From assembly GCA_003225215.1 (NCBI GenBank), contig QIBC01000092.1:1-32907 (forward strand): a DNA stretch of 32,907 nt, written 5' to 3'. The DNA comes from Acidobacteriota bacterium. GTDB lineage: Bacteria > Acidobacteriota > Terriglobia > Terriglobales > Acidobacteriaceae. The notes under the pieces are model-generated. The model did no database searches and was not told the DNA's origin. It saw only the letters and a program-made list of their open reading frames with translations. Position numbers and translations under genes: made by a program. This document shows, piece after piece, positions 32,876-32,907 of the stretch (its first letter is position 1; every line of letters begins with the position of its first letter).

Positions 32876-32907
32876 CAGCAACATCACCGCGCTACCCGCA
32901 GCCGATG

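Overview
The window reads as chromosomal DNA from an acidobacterium, probably class Terriglobia/Acidobacteriia. This rests on protein character, not on a database search. Clues are a secreted PKD/beta-propeller protein ending in an SCGGGGG plus 'TYTI…STTVSLTVQ'-like tail, a FecR/TolC neighbourhood, a large M13 peptidase, a cNMP-binding/FAD reductase fusion, a bacillithiol deacetylase (BshB1), an LPQTA-SPLPLLG C-terminal anchor, and a high density of dispersed palindromic repeats. Base composition looks moderately GC-rich and even. I see no phage, plasmid, insertion-sequence transposase, rRNA or CRISPR array.

Layout. 1-5.8 kb (+): a 5'-truncated secreted protein with tandem PKD repeats, split by a frameshift from its propeller and C-terminal part; a FecR-domain protein; a palindromic repeat pair; a TolC-like outer-membrane protein. 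5.9-10.7 kb: a GtrA-family protein, then a minus-strand cNBD/FAD oxidoreductase and tRNA-Ser(GGA) bracketed by two copies of one inverted-repeat element, then the M13 peptidase. 10.9-13.4 kb: a DUF202 membrane protein, a possible small membrane protein, a broken BASS-type transporter, and an outer-membrane protein on the minus strand. 13.4-14.76 kb is gene-poor, with two likely small proteins and several strong inverted repeats. 14.76-17.0 kb: a receiver-only response regulator divergent from a MASE1 histidine kinase. 17.0-21.3 kb (-): a GH63-like glucosidase, a response-regulator remnant, a small membrane protein and tadA. 21.7-25.8 kb (+): a Ser-rich anchored protein, a terminator, a palindromic repeat pair, then lysS directly followed by a PLP decarboxylase. 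26.0-28.5 kb: a frameshifted MFS transporter divergent from a secreted esterase. 28.8-32.0 kb (+): xseB-ispA, then a fluoride riboswitch, crcB, a DUF190 protein and bshB1. The right end holds a GNAT acetyltransferase and a composite element packed with hairpins.

Functional links. The clearest unit is the fluoride module (riboswitch-crcB-DUF190), which runs directly into bshB1. xseB-ispA and lysS-decarboxylase are tight pairs. The kinase and the divergent receiver may be partners.

Most interesting signals: (i) face-to-face pairs of a near-perfect palindrome in three places, the last enclosing five perfect hairpins; (ii) four genes whose start codon lies 6-8 nt after a -10-like hexamer with no ribosome-binding site, suggesting leaderless mRNAs; (iii) an 18-bp GC-rich inverted repeat that encloses the ispA start and forms part of its coding sequence; (iv) a fluoride-riboswitch pseudoknot strand that is also complementary to the crcB ribosome-binding site; (v) three genes broken by frameshift or internal deletion. 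I found no convincing new multi-gene defence or biosynthetic system.
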